From: Gordonia hydrophobica NBRC 16057
GTDB taxonomy: Bacteria > Actinomycetota > Actinomycetes > Mycobacteriales > Mycobacteriaceae
Direction: 5' to 3'
DNA length: 64,000 nt
Assembly (NCBI RefSeq): GCF_001592365.1
Contig: NZ_BCWU01000003.1
Coordinates: 1-64,000, forward strand
Shown here: positions 36,964 through 44,587 of the stretch, piece after piece
Position numbering within the stretch: the stretch's first letter is position 1
Layout of the letters: every line of letters starts with the position of its first letter
Position numbers and translations under genes: made by a program
The notes under the pieces: generated by a model
Databases searched by the model: none
The model's input: only the letters and a program-made list of their open reading frames with translations
Told to the model about the DNA's origin: nothing

Positions 36964-38079
36964 TTGACTTCTCCCGCCACCCGTCAGCCGTCCGGCCGCT
37001 CCGGCCCGCTCGCCGGAATCCGCGTCATCGAGTTCGCAGGCATCGGGCCCGGGCCGCACGCCGCGATGCTGCTCGCCGACCTCGGCGCCGACGTCCTGCG
37101 CGTTCAGCGTCCGGGACAGCTTCCCGAGGCCGGCCGCAACGCCGACGCCCTCCTCCGCGGCCGCCGGGTGGTGGAGGCCAACCTGAAGAACCCCGCGGAC
37201 CGCGAGACCATCCTCAACCTGGTCAGCAAGGCCGATGTAGTCCTCGAGGGCTTCCGTCCCGGCGTCATGGAACGCCTCGGCTTCGGCCCCGACGATCTTC
37301 ACGCCGTGAACCCCGCCCTCGTCTACGGTCGCATGACCGGCTGGGGTCAGACCGGCCCCCGGTCCGAGCTGGCCGGCCACGACATGAACTACATCTCGCT
37401 CACGGGCATGCTGAACGCGATCGGCCGCACCGAGGAGCGCCCGACCCCACCGCTCAACCTGGTCGGCGACTTCGGCGGCGGCTCCATGTTCCTCGTGATG
37501 GGCGTGCTGGCCGCCCTCGTCGAGCGGGCGAGCTCCGGCAAGGGCGAGGTGATCGACGCCGCGATGTGCGACGGCGCGTCCGTCCTGGGACAGATGATGT
37601 GGGCGTTCCGCGGCACCGGCCTGTGGCAGGACCGCCGCGGCGTCAACCTCCTCGACACCGGTGCCCCCTACTACGAGGTGTACGAGTGCGCGGACGGCAA
37701 GTGGATGGCCGTCGGCGCCATCGAACCGCAGTTCTACGCCGAACTCCTCAAGGGACTCGAACTGGATCCGGCGTCCTTGCCGCAGCAGAACGACACCGCC
37801 AAGTGGGGCGAGCTGAAACAGATCTTCACCGACACGTTCAAGCAGAAGTCCCGCGACGAGTGGGCCGCGATCTTCGACGGCACCGACGCCTGCACGTCGC
37901 CGATCCTCGACTACACCGAGGCGCCGAGCGACCCACACCTGGCCGCGCGCGGCACCCTGGTGGAGATCGACGGCGTGATGCAGGCCCAGGTGGCGCCGCG
38001 GTTCTCCCGGTCGACCACCGAGACGCCGACCGGCCCGGCCCGCGAGGCGACCGATCCCGCCTCCATCTGGGCGGACTGA
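36964..38079 (+). CDS. CaiB/BaiF family CoA-transferase, alpha-methylacyl-CoA racemase-like
   Basis: About 371 residues. Family III CoA-transferase fold with the racemase-type N-terminus [38 protein letters not shown], the [11 protein letters not shown] block, [12 protein letters not shown] with the catalytic-region His/Asp, and a C-terminal [30 protein letters not shown]. This resembles M. tuberculosis Mcr, which epimerises branched acyl-CoA such as the sterol side chain. I prefer the TTG at 36964 because GGAG lies 5 bases ahead; a GTG at 36949 is the alternative. It lies between the two mycofactocin halves, close to other sterol-linked genes. Confidence 0.88.
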   Translation: MTSPATRQPSGRSGPLAGIRVIEFAGIGPGPHAAMLLADLGADVLRVQRPGQLPEAGRNADALLRGRRVVEANLKNPADRETILNLVSKADVVLEGFRPGVMERLGFGPDDLHAVNPALVYGRMTGWGQTGPRSELAGHDMNYISLTGMLNAIGRTEERPTPPLNLVGDFGGGSMFLVMGVLAALVERASSGKGEVIDAAMCDGASVLGQMMWAFRGTGLWQDRRGVNLLDTGAPYYEVYECADGKWMAVGAIEPQFYAELLKGLELDPASLPQQNDTAKWGELKQIFTDTFKQKSRDEWAAIFDGTDACTSPILDYTEAPSDPHLAARGTLVEIDGVMQAQVAPRFSRSTTETPTGPAREATDPASIWAD

Positions 38080-38091
38080 CACCAGCACTCC

Positions 38092-38160
38092 AAACTCCTG
38101 CTCTCTCAGCGAGGTCCGACGGCAATCTTCCGTCGGACCGGGCTGAGAGAGCAGGAGTTT
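38092..38160. terminator. long bipartite hairpin between convergent genes
   Basis: A perfect 19-bp outer stem (38092-38110 with 38142-38160, AAACTCC...GGAGTTT ends) encloses a second perfect 10-bp stem GGTCCGACGG/CCGTCGGACC (38113-38122, 38130-38139). Lies between the CoA-transferase and the convergent TetR gene. A-tract/T-tract bases at the stem ends fit a bidirectional terminator. Confidence 0.75.
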
Positions 38161-38182
38161 GCCGTTTCAGAAGTAAGGAGCG

Positions 38183-38872
38183 CTACTCCGCGTCCGCCAA
38201 TCGGCGCAGCCACGACGCCAGCAACGCGGTCTCCGCCTCCCCCAACACGTCAGGGCGACTGACCGCGTAGTCGAGCGCGGTCAGCAACGCCGCTCGTTTC
38301 GACGCGTCGTCACTGTGCACACCCGTGATGCCGGCGATCACCGCATCGCGCGCCGCAGCCGTGAGCTCCGGGTCCGGCGCGGCGAGGATGATCTGCCGAA
38401 GCGTCACTCCGATGTTGGTCGCGAGGATGTGCGCGGCCGCCTGGTCCGCGGACACCGCGAGGCGCCCCTGCTGCTCGGCGGCACCGGTGAGCTCACGCAG
38501 CATCTGGGTCGGCCGAGCCAGTGCCGGCCGGACATCACCCGGCCGAACCTGGCCGTACATCAATGTGTAGAAACCCGGGTTCGCCAACCCGAAGGCGACG
38601 TGCGCATCCCAGCCGTCGCGTAGATCCTGGATCGGATCACCACTGGACTCGTGTGCCGCCTTCGCCGACAGATACAGCTCGAACCCGTGCTCGACGACCG
38701 CGTCGAGCAGCCCTTCCTTGCTGCCGAAGAAGTGGTACAGCGTCGGCATGCGCACACCCACGCGTTCGCACACCGCCCGCAGCGAGATCTCCTCGCCGGG
38801 TGATGCGGCGATCAACTCGGCAGCGGCCTCTAACAGGCGTTCTCGTGTATCGCCTCGCGCTTTCTCTGTCAC
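38183..38872 (-). CDS. TetR family transcriptional regulator
   Basis: About 229 residues. N-terminal HTH: DTRERLLEAAAELIAASPGEEISLRAVCERVGVRMPTLYHFFGSKEGLLDAV, a clear TetR DNA-binding domain. Ligand-binding domain follows with no further assignable features. The likely start is GTG at 38872 (VTEKARGDTR); an ATG at 38896 would place the start inside the palindrome. It is divergent from the SDR at 38955, and the palindrome between them is the probable autoregulatory operator. Confidence 0.88.
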   Translation of the reverse strand: MTEKARGDTRERLLEAAAELIAASPGEEISLRAVCERVGVRMPTLYHFFGSKEGLLDAVVEHGFELYLSAKAAHESSGDPIQDLRDGWDAHVAFGLANPGFYTLMYGQVRPGDVRPALARPTQMLRELTGAAEQQGRLAVSADQAAAHILATNIGVTLRQIILAAPDPELTAAARDAVIAGITGVHSDDASKRAALLTALDYAVSRPDVLGEAETALLASWLRRLADAE

Positions 38873-38889
38873 TCCGCTACAGTAACTCC

Positions 38890-38923
38890 ATATCATCGAT
38901 ATGTATTTACATATCGTTGATAT
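38890..38923. promoter_or_regulatory. TetR-type operator palindrome
   Basis: Two 16-base arms (38890-38905 and 38908-38923) pair with one mismatch around a TT spacer; core CATATCG.TGATAT. It is strikingly AT-rich in this GC-rich region and sits exactly between a divergent TetR gene and an SDR-SnoaL pair, so it very probably binds that TetR protein. Confidence 0.75.
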
Positions 38924-38954
38924 ACGAACACCGGGACATCAGAAGGGGAATCGC

Positions 38955-39707
38955 ATGACACAGGATCTGACCGGCAAGAAAGTCCTCGTCGCAGGTGGCG
39001 GAAAGAACCTCGGCGGCCTCATCAGCCGCCTCGTCGCAGCAAACGGGGCCGACGTCGCCGTCCACTACAACTCCGAATCGAGCCGCACCGACGCCGAGCA
39101 GACCGTCGCGGCAGTGCAGGAGCAGGGAGGTCGGGCCGCCCTCTTGAGCGGCGACCTCACCGACCCGAACGCCGTCGAGAAGTTGTTCGCCGACGCGACG
39201 GCCGAACTCGGCGGTGTCGACGTGGCCGTGAACACCGTCGGCAAAGTGCTGCGCAAGCCGATCGCCGACACCACCGAGGCCGAGTACGACTCGATGTTCG
39301 ACGTCAACAGCAAAGCCGCGTACTTCTTCATCAAGGAGGCCGGCCGCAATCTGAACGACGGCGGCAAGATCATCACCATCGTCACGGCGCTGCTGGCCGC
39401 CTTCACCGACGGCTACTCGACGTACGCAGGAGGCAAGAGCCCGGTCGAGCACTTCACGCGCGCCGCCGCGAAGGAGTTCGGCACCAGAGGCATCTCGGTC
39501 ACCGCGATCGCCCCCGGCCCGATGGACACGCTCTTCTTCTACGGCCAGGAGACCCCGGAACGGGTCGAGTTCCACAAGTCGCAGGGCATGGGCAATCGCC
39601 TGACCAGGATCGAAGACATCGCGCCGATCGTCACCTTCCTCGCCACCGAGGGCGCCTGGATCACCGGCCAGACCATTTTCGCCAACGGCGGCTACACCAC
39701 CCGCTGA
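38955..39707 (+). CDS. short-chain dehydrogenase/reductase
   Basis: 250 residues. Rossmann motif VLVAGGGKNLGGLISRLVA (a GGGKNLGG variant of TGxxxGxG), NTVG in place of NNAG, and the YAGGK active-site Tyr-Lys pair in TDGYSTYAGGKSPVEHF, then APGPMDT. The C-terminus TGQTIFANGGYTTR is standard. The variant glycine motif fits a subset of NADP-dependent SDRs. GAAGGGGAA precedes the ATG. It forms an operon with the SnoaL-like gene 17 bases downstream and is probably repressed by the divergent TetR. Confidence 0.88.
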   Translation: MTQDLTGKKVLVAGGGKNLGGLISRLVAANGADVAVHYNSESSRTDAEQTVAAVQEQGGRAALLSGDLTDPNAVEKLFADATAELGGVDVAVNTVGKVLRKPIADTTEAEYDSMFDVNSKAAYFFIKEAGRNLNDGGKIITIVTALLAAFTDGYSTYAGGKSPVEHFTRAAAKEFGTRGISVTAIAPGPMDTLFFYGQETPERVEFHKSQGMGNRLTRIEDIAPIVTFLATEGAWITGQTIFANGGYTTR

Positions 39708-39724
39708 CCCGAGAGGACCATCAG

Positions 39725-40054
39725 ATGAGCACCGTACTCAACGCACCCGTCGACGCCTTTGTCGAGGCGGTGAACAACCATGACGAAGCCGCCGTGCTGA
39801 ACGCCTTCACGGCGGACGGCTTCGTGGACGACTGGGGTCGCATCTTCACCGGACGCGACGCCATCAAGGCCTGGAGCGACAAGGAGTTCATCGGCGCCAA
39901 CGGCACGATGACAGTCACCGACGTCCGGTCGGACGGCGGCGACGTCGTCGTCATCGCCGACTGGCGCAGCTCGTGGGCCAATGGTCTGAGCAGCTTCACC
40001 TTCCGCCCGGCAGGCGATCAGATCGCCGCCATGATCATCCGCGGCGCCGAATGA
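39725..40054 (+). CDS. SnoaL-like/NTF2-fold small protein
   Basis: 109 residues with the NTF2-like outline: VDAFVEAVNNHDEAAVLNAFTADGFVDDWGRIFTGRDAIKAW, then strands TMTVTDVRSDGGDVVVIADWR and SSFTFRPAGDQIAAMII. Such proteins act as isomerases, hydratases or binding partners. GAGAGGA precedes the ATG. Co-transcribed with the SDR; the pair may act on one substrate (inference). Confidence 0.82.
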   Translation: MSTVLNAPVDAFVEAVNNHDEAAVLNAFTADGFVDDWGRIFTGRDAIKAWSDKEFIGANGTMTVTDVRSDGGDVVVIADWRSSWANGLSSFTFRPAGDQIAAMIIRGAE

Positions 40055-40102
40055 TCGGATAGGCCGAACGCATGAGCGCCGACGACGAGCACCGGCCTGC
40101 GG

Positions 40103-40195
40103 CGATCTCGATACGGTCTCGGCTGGCGCCTCGACCTACTCGATCAACGTATGGGGGCTCGACCAACGCATGAGGGCTCGACCAACGTATGGGGG
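40103..40195. repeat. REP-like element with 19-base satellite repeats
   Basis: 40103-40149 is a 47-base element beginning CGATCTCGATACGG and ending CTACTCGATCAACG; it matches the reverse complement of 42622-42668 at about 41 of 47 positions. It is followed by about two and a half copies of a 19-base unit containing GGGCTCGACCAACG. This fills the gap between the SnoaL gene and the convergent mycofactocin-type SDR. Confidence 0.7.
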
Positions 40196-40200
40196 TCGCC

Positions 40201-41001
40201 TCAGACCTTGGTCTCGCCCATGTCGATCTGGAATTCGGAACCGGTGACGGCGACGGCGGTCGACAGGTAGACGACGGCGTCGGTCAGGTCGTCGACGCTG
40301 GCCACCGGGTAGTGGTCCATCATCGACGGGAAATGGCGACCCCAGTCCTGAAAGGCCTTGATGGCCTGCGAGTCCTCGAGCCCCATCGGCGTGTGCACGG
40401 CGTACGGGTGGACGGAGTTGACTCGGATCCGCTGCGGTCCGAGCTCCTTCGCCGCGGTCTGCGCCAGACCACGGAGACCGAACTTCGACGCCGAGTACGA
40501 CGCCTGCGCGGGCATCGCCTTGATGCCCGCGCAGGACGAGATGATGACGATGCTGCCGCCGTTGCCCGCCGCGATCATCGCCGGAATGGACGACTTCAGC
40601 GTCTTCCACGTGCCGACCAGGTTCACGTCGACGACGTCGGTGAACTGCTCCTCGGTCATCTCCCAGGTGAGACCCCAGGTGAGGATTCCGGCATTGGCGA
40701 TCACATGGTCCAGGCGCCCGAACCGCTCGACGCCGTCGGCGACCAACTGCTGTTGGAAGGCGAGGTCGCGGGTATCGCCCTGCCGGGCGAGGATCGTGCC
40801 ACCCGCCTCCTCGACCAGCCGGACGGTCTCGGCGAGATCGTCCGCAGACGCTGCTGGATAGGTCGTGTGGTCCGCGACGCGATCAGCGATGTCCATACCG
40901 ATGATCGACGCCCCCTCCTTCGCGAACCGGAGTGCATGATTGCGCCCCTGGCCTCGGGCGATGCCCGTGATGTACACGACCTGACCGTCGAACTGTCCCA
41001 T
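40201..41001 (-). CDS. mycofactocin-coupled SDR family oxidoreductase
   Basis: 266 residues. N-terminus QVVYITGIARGQGRNHALRFAKEGASIIGMDIAD is the mycofactocin-coupled subgroup pattern, with GQGRNHA after the glycine motif. Catalytic SSCAGIKAMPAQASYSASKFG carries Ser, Tyr and Lys; NAG at VIANAGIL. Members of this group hold non-exchangeable NAD(P) and pass electrons to mycofactocin when oxidising alcohols. The protein lies downstream of mftD on the same strand with its own promoter, which includes a KstR-type box at 41041-41054. GGAAGG ribosome-binding site. A steroid-linked alcohol substrate is inferred from that box. Confidence 0.88.
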   Translation of the reverse strand: MGQFDGQVVYITGIARGQGRNHALRFAKEGASIIGMDIADRVADHTTYPAASADDLAETVRLVEEAGGTILARQGDTRDLAFQQQLVADGVERFGRLDHVIANAGILTWGLTWEMTEEQFTDVVDVNLVGTWKTLKSSIPAMIAAGNGGSIVIISSCAGIKAMPAQASYSASKFGLRGLAQTAAKELGPQRIRVNSVHPYAVHTPMGLEDSQAIKAFQDWGRHFPSMMDHYPVASVDDLTDAVVYLSTAVAVTGSEFQIDMGETKV

Positions 41002-41040
41002 TGCCGAACACCTTCCTGAAGCACACTGGATTCGCCGAAC

Positions 41041-41054
41041 TGTAACACGTTCTA
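41041..41054 (-). promoter_or_regulatory. KstR-type operator upstream of the mycofactocin-coupled SDR
   Basis: TGTAACACGTTCTA fits the established KstR consensus TNNAACNNGTTNNA exactly. It begins 40 bases upstream of the SDR start. KstR controls cholesterol catabolism genes in mycobacteria and relatives. A second exact match lies upstream of kshB in this window, which makes a chance match less likely. Confidence 0.7.
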
Positions 41055-41099
41055 GTGTTGCTTCCCGGGTGCAGGCTCGTCAGACCCGGCGCGCGTCGG

Positions 41100-41157
41100 C
41101 TGGTCTTGGACGTGGGCTGGTCTTGGACGTCAGTTGGTCTTGGACGTCACCTGGTCT
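41100..41157. repeat. 17-base tandem repeat
   Basis: Three copies of a 17-base unit based on CTGGTCTTGGACGTNNG at 41100, 41117 and 41134, plus the start of a fourth at 41151. Located between mftD and the SDR promoter; it does not extend any reading frame. Confidence 0.75.
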
Positions 41158-41224
41158 CGACCGACGCCTCGGCCTTCGGCCTCGGACGTCGGCTCGACCT
41201 GTCGCTCCGCTCCACTCCGCTCCA

Positions 41225-42445
41225 TCACTCCGCTCCAAACACCCGCTCGAAGCCCTCCGGGATGATCAGGTCGTCGCGCGAGAGACCGGCGACGTCGGAC
41301 TTGCCGAGTCCCATGAGCGCGGAGTCGACACCCATGCGCATCAGGTCGAGGACGTTCTCGACGCCGGTCTGGCCGTTGGCGGCCAGACCCCACAGGTAGG
41401 CGCGGCCGATCATAACGGCCTTCGCTCCGAAGGCGAGCGCCTTCACCACGTCGCTGCCTCGGCGGATGCCGCCGTCGAGCAGCACGTCGACGTCGCCGCC
41501 GACGGCGTCGGCGATGGGGCCGAGGACGCGGATGGTAGCGGGGGTGCCGTCCAGGTTGTTGCCGCCGTGGTTGGAGACGGAGATGGCGGTGGCACCGATC
41601 TCGACGGCGCGCTTGGCGTCGTCGATCCGGGTGATGCCCTTGACCATGAACTCGCCGTCCCACTGCTCACGGAGCCACTTCAGGTCCTCCCACGTGGGGG
41701 GCGGGGTGTTCATCCACTGGCCGTAGACGTCGAAGAAGGTGGGGCCCGGCTGGCCCTTGTGCGCGATGTTCGGTGCGGAGAGGTCCGGGATGATCAGCTT
41801 GCCGTCGCGGAACCAGCTCAGCGCGTAGCTCGGCTTGGTGATCATCTCCGGCGCGAGCTTGGCGATGGCGTTGAGATCCACCTGCTCGGGAATCTCCGGG
41901 CTGCCCCAGTCGCGGCCGACGTTGAACACCCAGTCGGTGGTGACGATGAGACCCTTGCAGCCCGCCTCCTTGGCGCGCTGCGCGCGGGCGAGGATGTCTT
42001 CCTTGCTGCCGAGCCAGTAGATCTGGAAGAAGATCTTGTCGTTGACCGCGGTGACCTCTTCGACCGGCTTCGAGGCGAAGCTCGACAGCCCCATCGCGGT
42101 CCCCCGGTTGGCAGCGGCCCGCGCGACGGCGACCTCGCCGTCCGGGTTCACCGCCTGCACGCCGGTCGGCGAGATCATGACGGGGAACGGCAGTTCCTGC
42201 CCCATCACCGTGGTCGTCAGGTTGCGCTCCGGCGTGGTGCCGATGACGTGCGGTGCAAAGCCGAGTTCGCCATAGGCGTCGACGTTGTCGTTGACGGTGA
42301 TGCCGGCCTGAGTTCCGGCGATCAGTGACGAGTAGACCGTCTTCGGCAGTCGCTTCTTAGCACGACGCTGAGCCTCCCCGACTGTCTCGAACCACGGGTT
42401 CCGACGCCAGGGATTCTTCTCCATGATCTCGGAGATTTTGGACAT
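41225..42445 (-). CDS. mftD: mycofactocin system FMN-dependent dehydrogenase MftD
   Basis: 406 residues of the L-lactate dehydrogenase/glycolate oxidase TIM-barrel family. Key segments: PFPVMISPTGVQAVNPDGEVAVARAAANRGTAM, FFQIYWLGSKEDILARAQRAKEAGC, and the flavin phosphate region VLLDGGIRRGSDVVKALAFGAKAVMIGRAYLWGLA. MftD oxidatively deaminates the AHDP intermediate to premycofactocin. The ATG at 42445 (MSKISEIMEKNPW) follows GAAGGAAT. An unusual 253-base gap full of repeats separates it from mftC. Confidence 0.94.
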   Translation of the reverse strand: MSKISEIMEKNPWRRNPWFETVGEAQRRAKKRLPKTVYSSLIAGTQAGITVNDNVDAYGELGFAPHVIGTTPERNLTTTVMGQELPFPVMISPTGVQAVNPDGEVAVARAAANRGTAMGLSSFASKPVEEVTAVNDKIFFQIYWLGSKEDILARAQRAKEAGCKGLIVTTDWVFNVGRDWGSPEIPEQVDLNAIAKLAPEMITKPSYALSWFRDGKLIIPDLSAPNIAHKGQPGPTFFDVYGQWMNTPPPTWEDLKWLREQWDGEFMVKGITRIDDAKRAVEIGATAISVSNHGGNNLDGTPATIRVLGPIADAVGGDVDVLLDGGIRRGSDVVKALAFGAKAVMIGRAYLWGLAANGQTGVENVLDLMRMGVDSALMGLGKSDVAGLSRDDLIIPEGFERVFGAE

Positions 42446-42515
42446 GATGATATTCCTTCGGTGTTTCAAAGTTGATTTGAGCAGCGCAAGGCGCTGCCCC
42501 TCGACGCCACCCCCA

Positions 42516-42668
42516 CGCTGATCGAGTAGCCCGAGGCGACGCCGCCCCCACGCTGATCGAGTAGCCCGAGGCGACGCCGCCCCTACGCTGATCGAGTAGC
42601 CCCAGGCGACGCCGCCCCCACGCTGATCGAGTAGCCCGAGGCGCTAGCCGAGGGCGTATCGAGATCGC
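42516..42668. repeat. 35-base tandem repeat array ending in a REP-like element
   Basis: Units start at 42516, 42551, 42586 and 42621, an exact 35-base period with very few substitutions; each begins ACGCTGATCGAGTAGCCC. The fourth unit continues into GCTAGCCGAGGGCGTATCGA and so forms the complete 47-base element, inverted relative to that at 40103. The first three look like partial tandem copies of it. Lies between mftC and mftD. Confidence 0.85.
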
Positions 42669-42698
42669 CGCGGGCAGAATAGTGAGAGTCAGCTGACC

Positions 42699-43979
42699 TC
42701 AGCAGGACGAGCATCCCGACGCGGTCGTCGGCATGAACCCGGCGAGCGGGTTCTCGTCGCAGTCGCGCGACGGCGGTCGGGTCATCAGCGTCAACGGGAC
42801 ACCGCGCGAGTGGTCCTTGTTGGCGGACGGCTTGGAACGCTCTCCTGCGAGCAGCGCTTCGCCGTACCCCTGAACGCATTCGGGATCGGGTCCGTCGAGC
42901 GGCAGGCCGGTGAAGAACTTGGCCGCCATGCAGCCGCCGCGGCAGGAGTCGTAGAAGTTGCAGCTGGCGCAGGCGCCCGCACTCTGCGGCTCACGGAGTT
43001 CGGTGAACAGCTCGGACCGCTGCCAGATCTCCTGGAATCCACCGTCGGTGGTGATGTTGCCAGCGAGGAAGTTCTCGTGGATCGCGAACGGGCAGGCGTA
43101 GACGTCGCCGACCGGGTCGATCAGGCAGACCACACGTCCGGCACCGCACAGGTTGAGACCGGGCAGTCCGCTGCCGCCGCCCTCGCTGAACGCCGACAGG
43201 TGGAAGAAGGAGTCGCCGGTGAGGACGCGGTCGCCGTGTGCGACAAGCCAGTCGTACAGCTCCTTCTGCTGCTCGGGCAGCGGATGAAGGTCGTCCCACA
43301 CGTCGGCGCCGCGACCCGACGGGCGCAGTCGAGTGATGCGCAGGGTGGCGCCGTACCGGTCTGCGAGAGCCTTGAACTCGTCGAGCTGGCTCACGTTGTG
43401 CCGGGTCATCACGACGCTGATCTTGGCGTCGCCGAACCCCGCGTCGCGCAGGTTCTCGAGCGCGCGGACGGCCATGTCGAACGAGCCGGGACCGCGGACG
43501 GCGTCGTTCACCTCGGCGGTGGCGCCGTCGAGCGAGATCTGGACGTCGACGTAATCGGATGCCGCGAGTCGCTCGGCGACCTCCGGCGTGATCCGCAGCC
43601 CGTTGGTGGAGAACTTGACGCCGACCTGGTGGTCGGTGGCGTAGTCGACGAGCTCCCAGAAGTCCGGGCGCACGGTCGGCTCGCCGCCGCCGATGTTGAC
43701 GTAGAAGACCTGCATGCGCTGCAGCTCGTCGATGATCGCCTTGCACTGCTCGGTGCTCAGCTCCCGCGGATCGCGCTTGCCGGAACTCGAGAGGCAGTGC
43801 ACGCACGCGAGGTTGCAGGCGTAGGTCAGCTCCCACGTCAGACAGATCGGTGCGTCCAGTCCGCGCTCGAACTGGTCCACCAGCCGACCGACCTTGGGCG
43901 GCGCGGGGACGTTCAGCGGCGGAGTGGTCGACGGCATGCCGAGCAGTTCGGCGCCGGGGCGGGTTTCCACGGTGGTCAC
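42699..43979 (-). CDS. mftC: mycofactocin radical SAM maturase MftC
   Basis: 426 residues. Radical SAM cluster C-N-L-A-C-V-H-C with Cys55, Cys59 and Cys62, the GGEP motif (NIGGGEPTVRP), and a C-terminal SPASM domain with cysteines in FNLCGAGRVVCLIDPVGDVYACPF-like order and CASCNFYDSCRGGC. MftC decarboxylates and crosslinks the Val-Tyr end of MftA. I chose the GTG at 43979 (VTTVETRP) with AGGAG upstream; the frame is open about 11 codons further into mftB. The C-terminus ends with an unusual ASGCSSC. Confidence 0.95.
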   Translation of the reverse strand: MTTVETRPGAELLGMPSTTPPLNVPAPPKVGRLVDQFERGLDAPICLTWELTYACNLACVHCLSSSGKRDPRELSTEQCKAIIDELQRMQVFYVNIGGGEPTVRPDFWELVDYATDHQVGVKFSTNGLRITPEVAERLAASDYVDVQISLDGATAEVNDAVRGPGSFDMAVRALENLRDAGFGDAKISVVMTRHNVSQLDEFKALADRYGATLRITRLRPSGRGADVWDDLHPLPEQQKELYDWLVAHGDRVLTGDSFFHLSAFSEGGGSGLPGLNLCGAGRVVCLIDPVGDVYACPFAIHENFLAGNITTDGGFQEIWQRSELFTELREPQSAGACASCNFYDSCRGGCMAAKFFTGLPLDGPDPECVQGYGEALLAGERSKPSANKDHSRGVPLTLMTRPPSRDCDENPLAGFMPTTASGCSSC

Positions 43980-43983
43980 GATG

Positions 43984-44355
43984 TCACTCCTGGGTGGGGG
44001 CGGCTGCGGCATCGGCGACGTCGGGGGCGACCTCGACGATCATCCCGGAGACGCACAGGGCAGAGAGGGCTTGCAGGTACAGCGGACGCTCCGCGTCGGC
44101 GATGCCGGTGGCGGCCATCGCGGCGTCAGCGCTCGGGTGCTCGGACAGCGCCTGGACCAGGTCGACGACGACGAGGTTCTTCAGGAACGAGAGCTTGCGG
44201 GTGCCGAAGTGGTAGAGCAGCGCGCCGAACGGCTCCGGGCGCAGCGCCACCTTGGGGTTGAGCTTCCAGGCACGCGCCGAATCAAATGCAGTTTCCGGGG
44301 TACTGCTTCCGGCGACCATGGGGTCGCCGGAAGCAGTGGTCGATGGCGCCGTCAT
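43984..44355 (-). CDS. mftB: mycofactocin peptide chaperone MftB
   Basis: 123 residues. The RiPP recognition element region is AWKLNPKVALRPEPFGALLYHFGTRKLSFLKNLVVVDLVQAL, typical of MftB, which binds MftA and presents it to MftC. The ATG shares its A with the mftA stop (TGATG), so translation is coupled. Codons 7-18 are encoded by a perfect 16-bp hairpin. An internal ATG (MVAGSSTPE) inside the hairpin is an alternative start. Confidence 0.93.
   Translation of the reverse strand: MTAPSTTASGDPMVAGSSTPETAFDSARAWKLNPKVALRPEPFGALLYHFGTRKLSFLKNLVVVDLVQALSEHPSADAAMAATGIADAERPLYLQALSALCVSGMIVEVAPDVADAAAAPTQE
44302..44337 (-). promoter_or_regulatory. perfect hairpin at the mftA-mftB junction
   Basis: Sixteen-base perfect arms (44302-44317 and 44322-44337) around an ATGG loop (CCAT in the transcript). 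It begins 18 bases after the mftB start codon. Placed directly behind the precursor peptide gene, it could protect the 3' end of an mftA message or slow ribosomes entering mftB. No U-tract follows, so it is not a standard terminator. Confidence 0.55.
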
Positions 44356-44447
44356 CAGTAGACGCCACACATCCCGTCGATGGACACTTCCTCCACCAGC
44401 GACTCAGCAACAAGCTCCTGCTGGGTCGAGTTCGCCTGATCGGCCAT
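44355..44447 (-). CDS. mftA: mycofactocin precursor peptide MftA
   Basis: Thirty residues, beginning [12 protein letters not shown] and ending in the invariant IDGMCGVY; the last Val-Tyr pair becomes the redox core of mycofactocin. A very strong AAGGAGG site lies just upstream of the ATG, as expected for a precursor needed in excess. The stop overlaps mftB by one base. Confidence 0.97.
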   Translation of the reverse strand: MADQANSTQQELVAESLVEEVSIDGMCGVY

Positions 44448-44497
44448 ATGAACCATCCTCCTTCACGAGTACTGATGTGGTTCGCTTCACACCATAA

Positions 44498-44512
44498 TGG
44501 CACTGAGTGCAT
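44498..44512. promoter_or_regulatory. candidate MftR operator between mftA and mftR
   Basis: TGGCACTGAGTGCAT, seven-base arms with six pairs around a central G, lies midway between divergent mftA and mftR and is flanked by CATAATG-like and CATAAT sequences that could be -10 elements on both strands. Assigned to MftR by position only. Confidence 0.4.
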
Positions 44513-44587
44513 AATCGCTAGTGTTCGGCGGAAATTCTTTGTCGTAGCATCGTGACCGGCGGGTTTACGCCGAGAAGGAGAGCAGTG

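Noticed and set aside
42516-42668. 35-base repeat array considered as a CRISPR array
   Set aside because: Units are directly adjacent with no unique spacers, and no cas genes are present.
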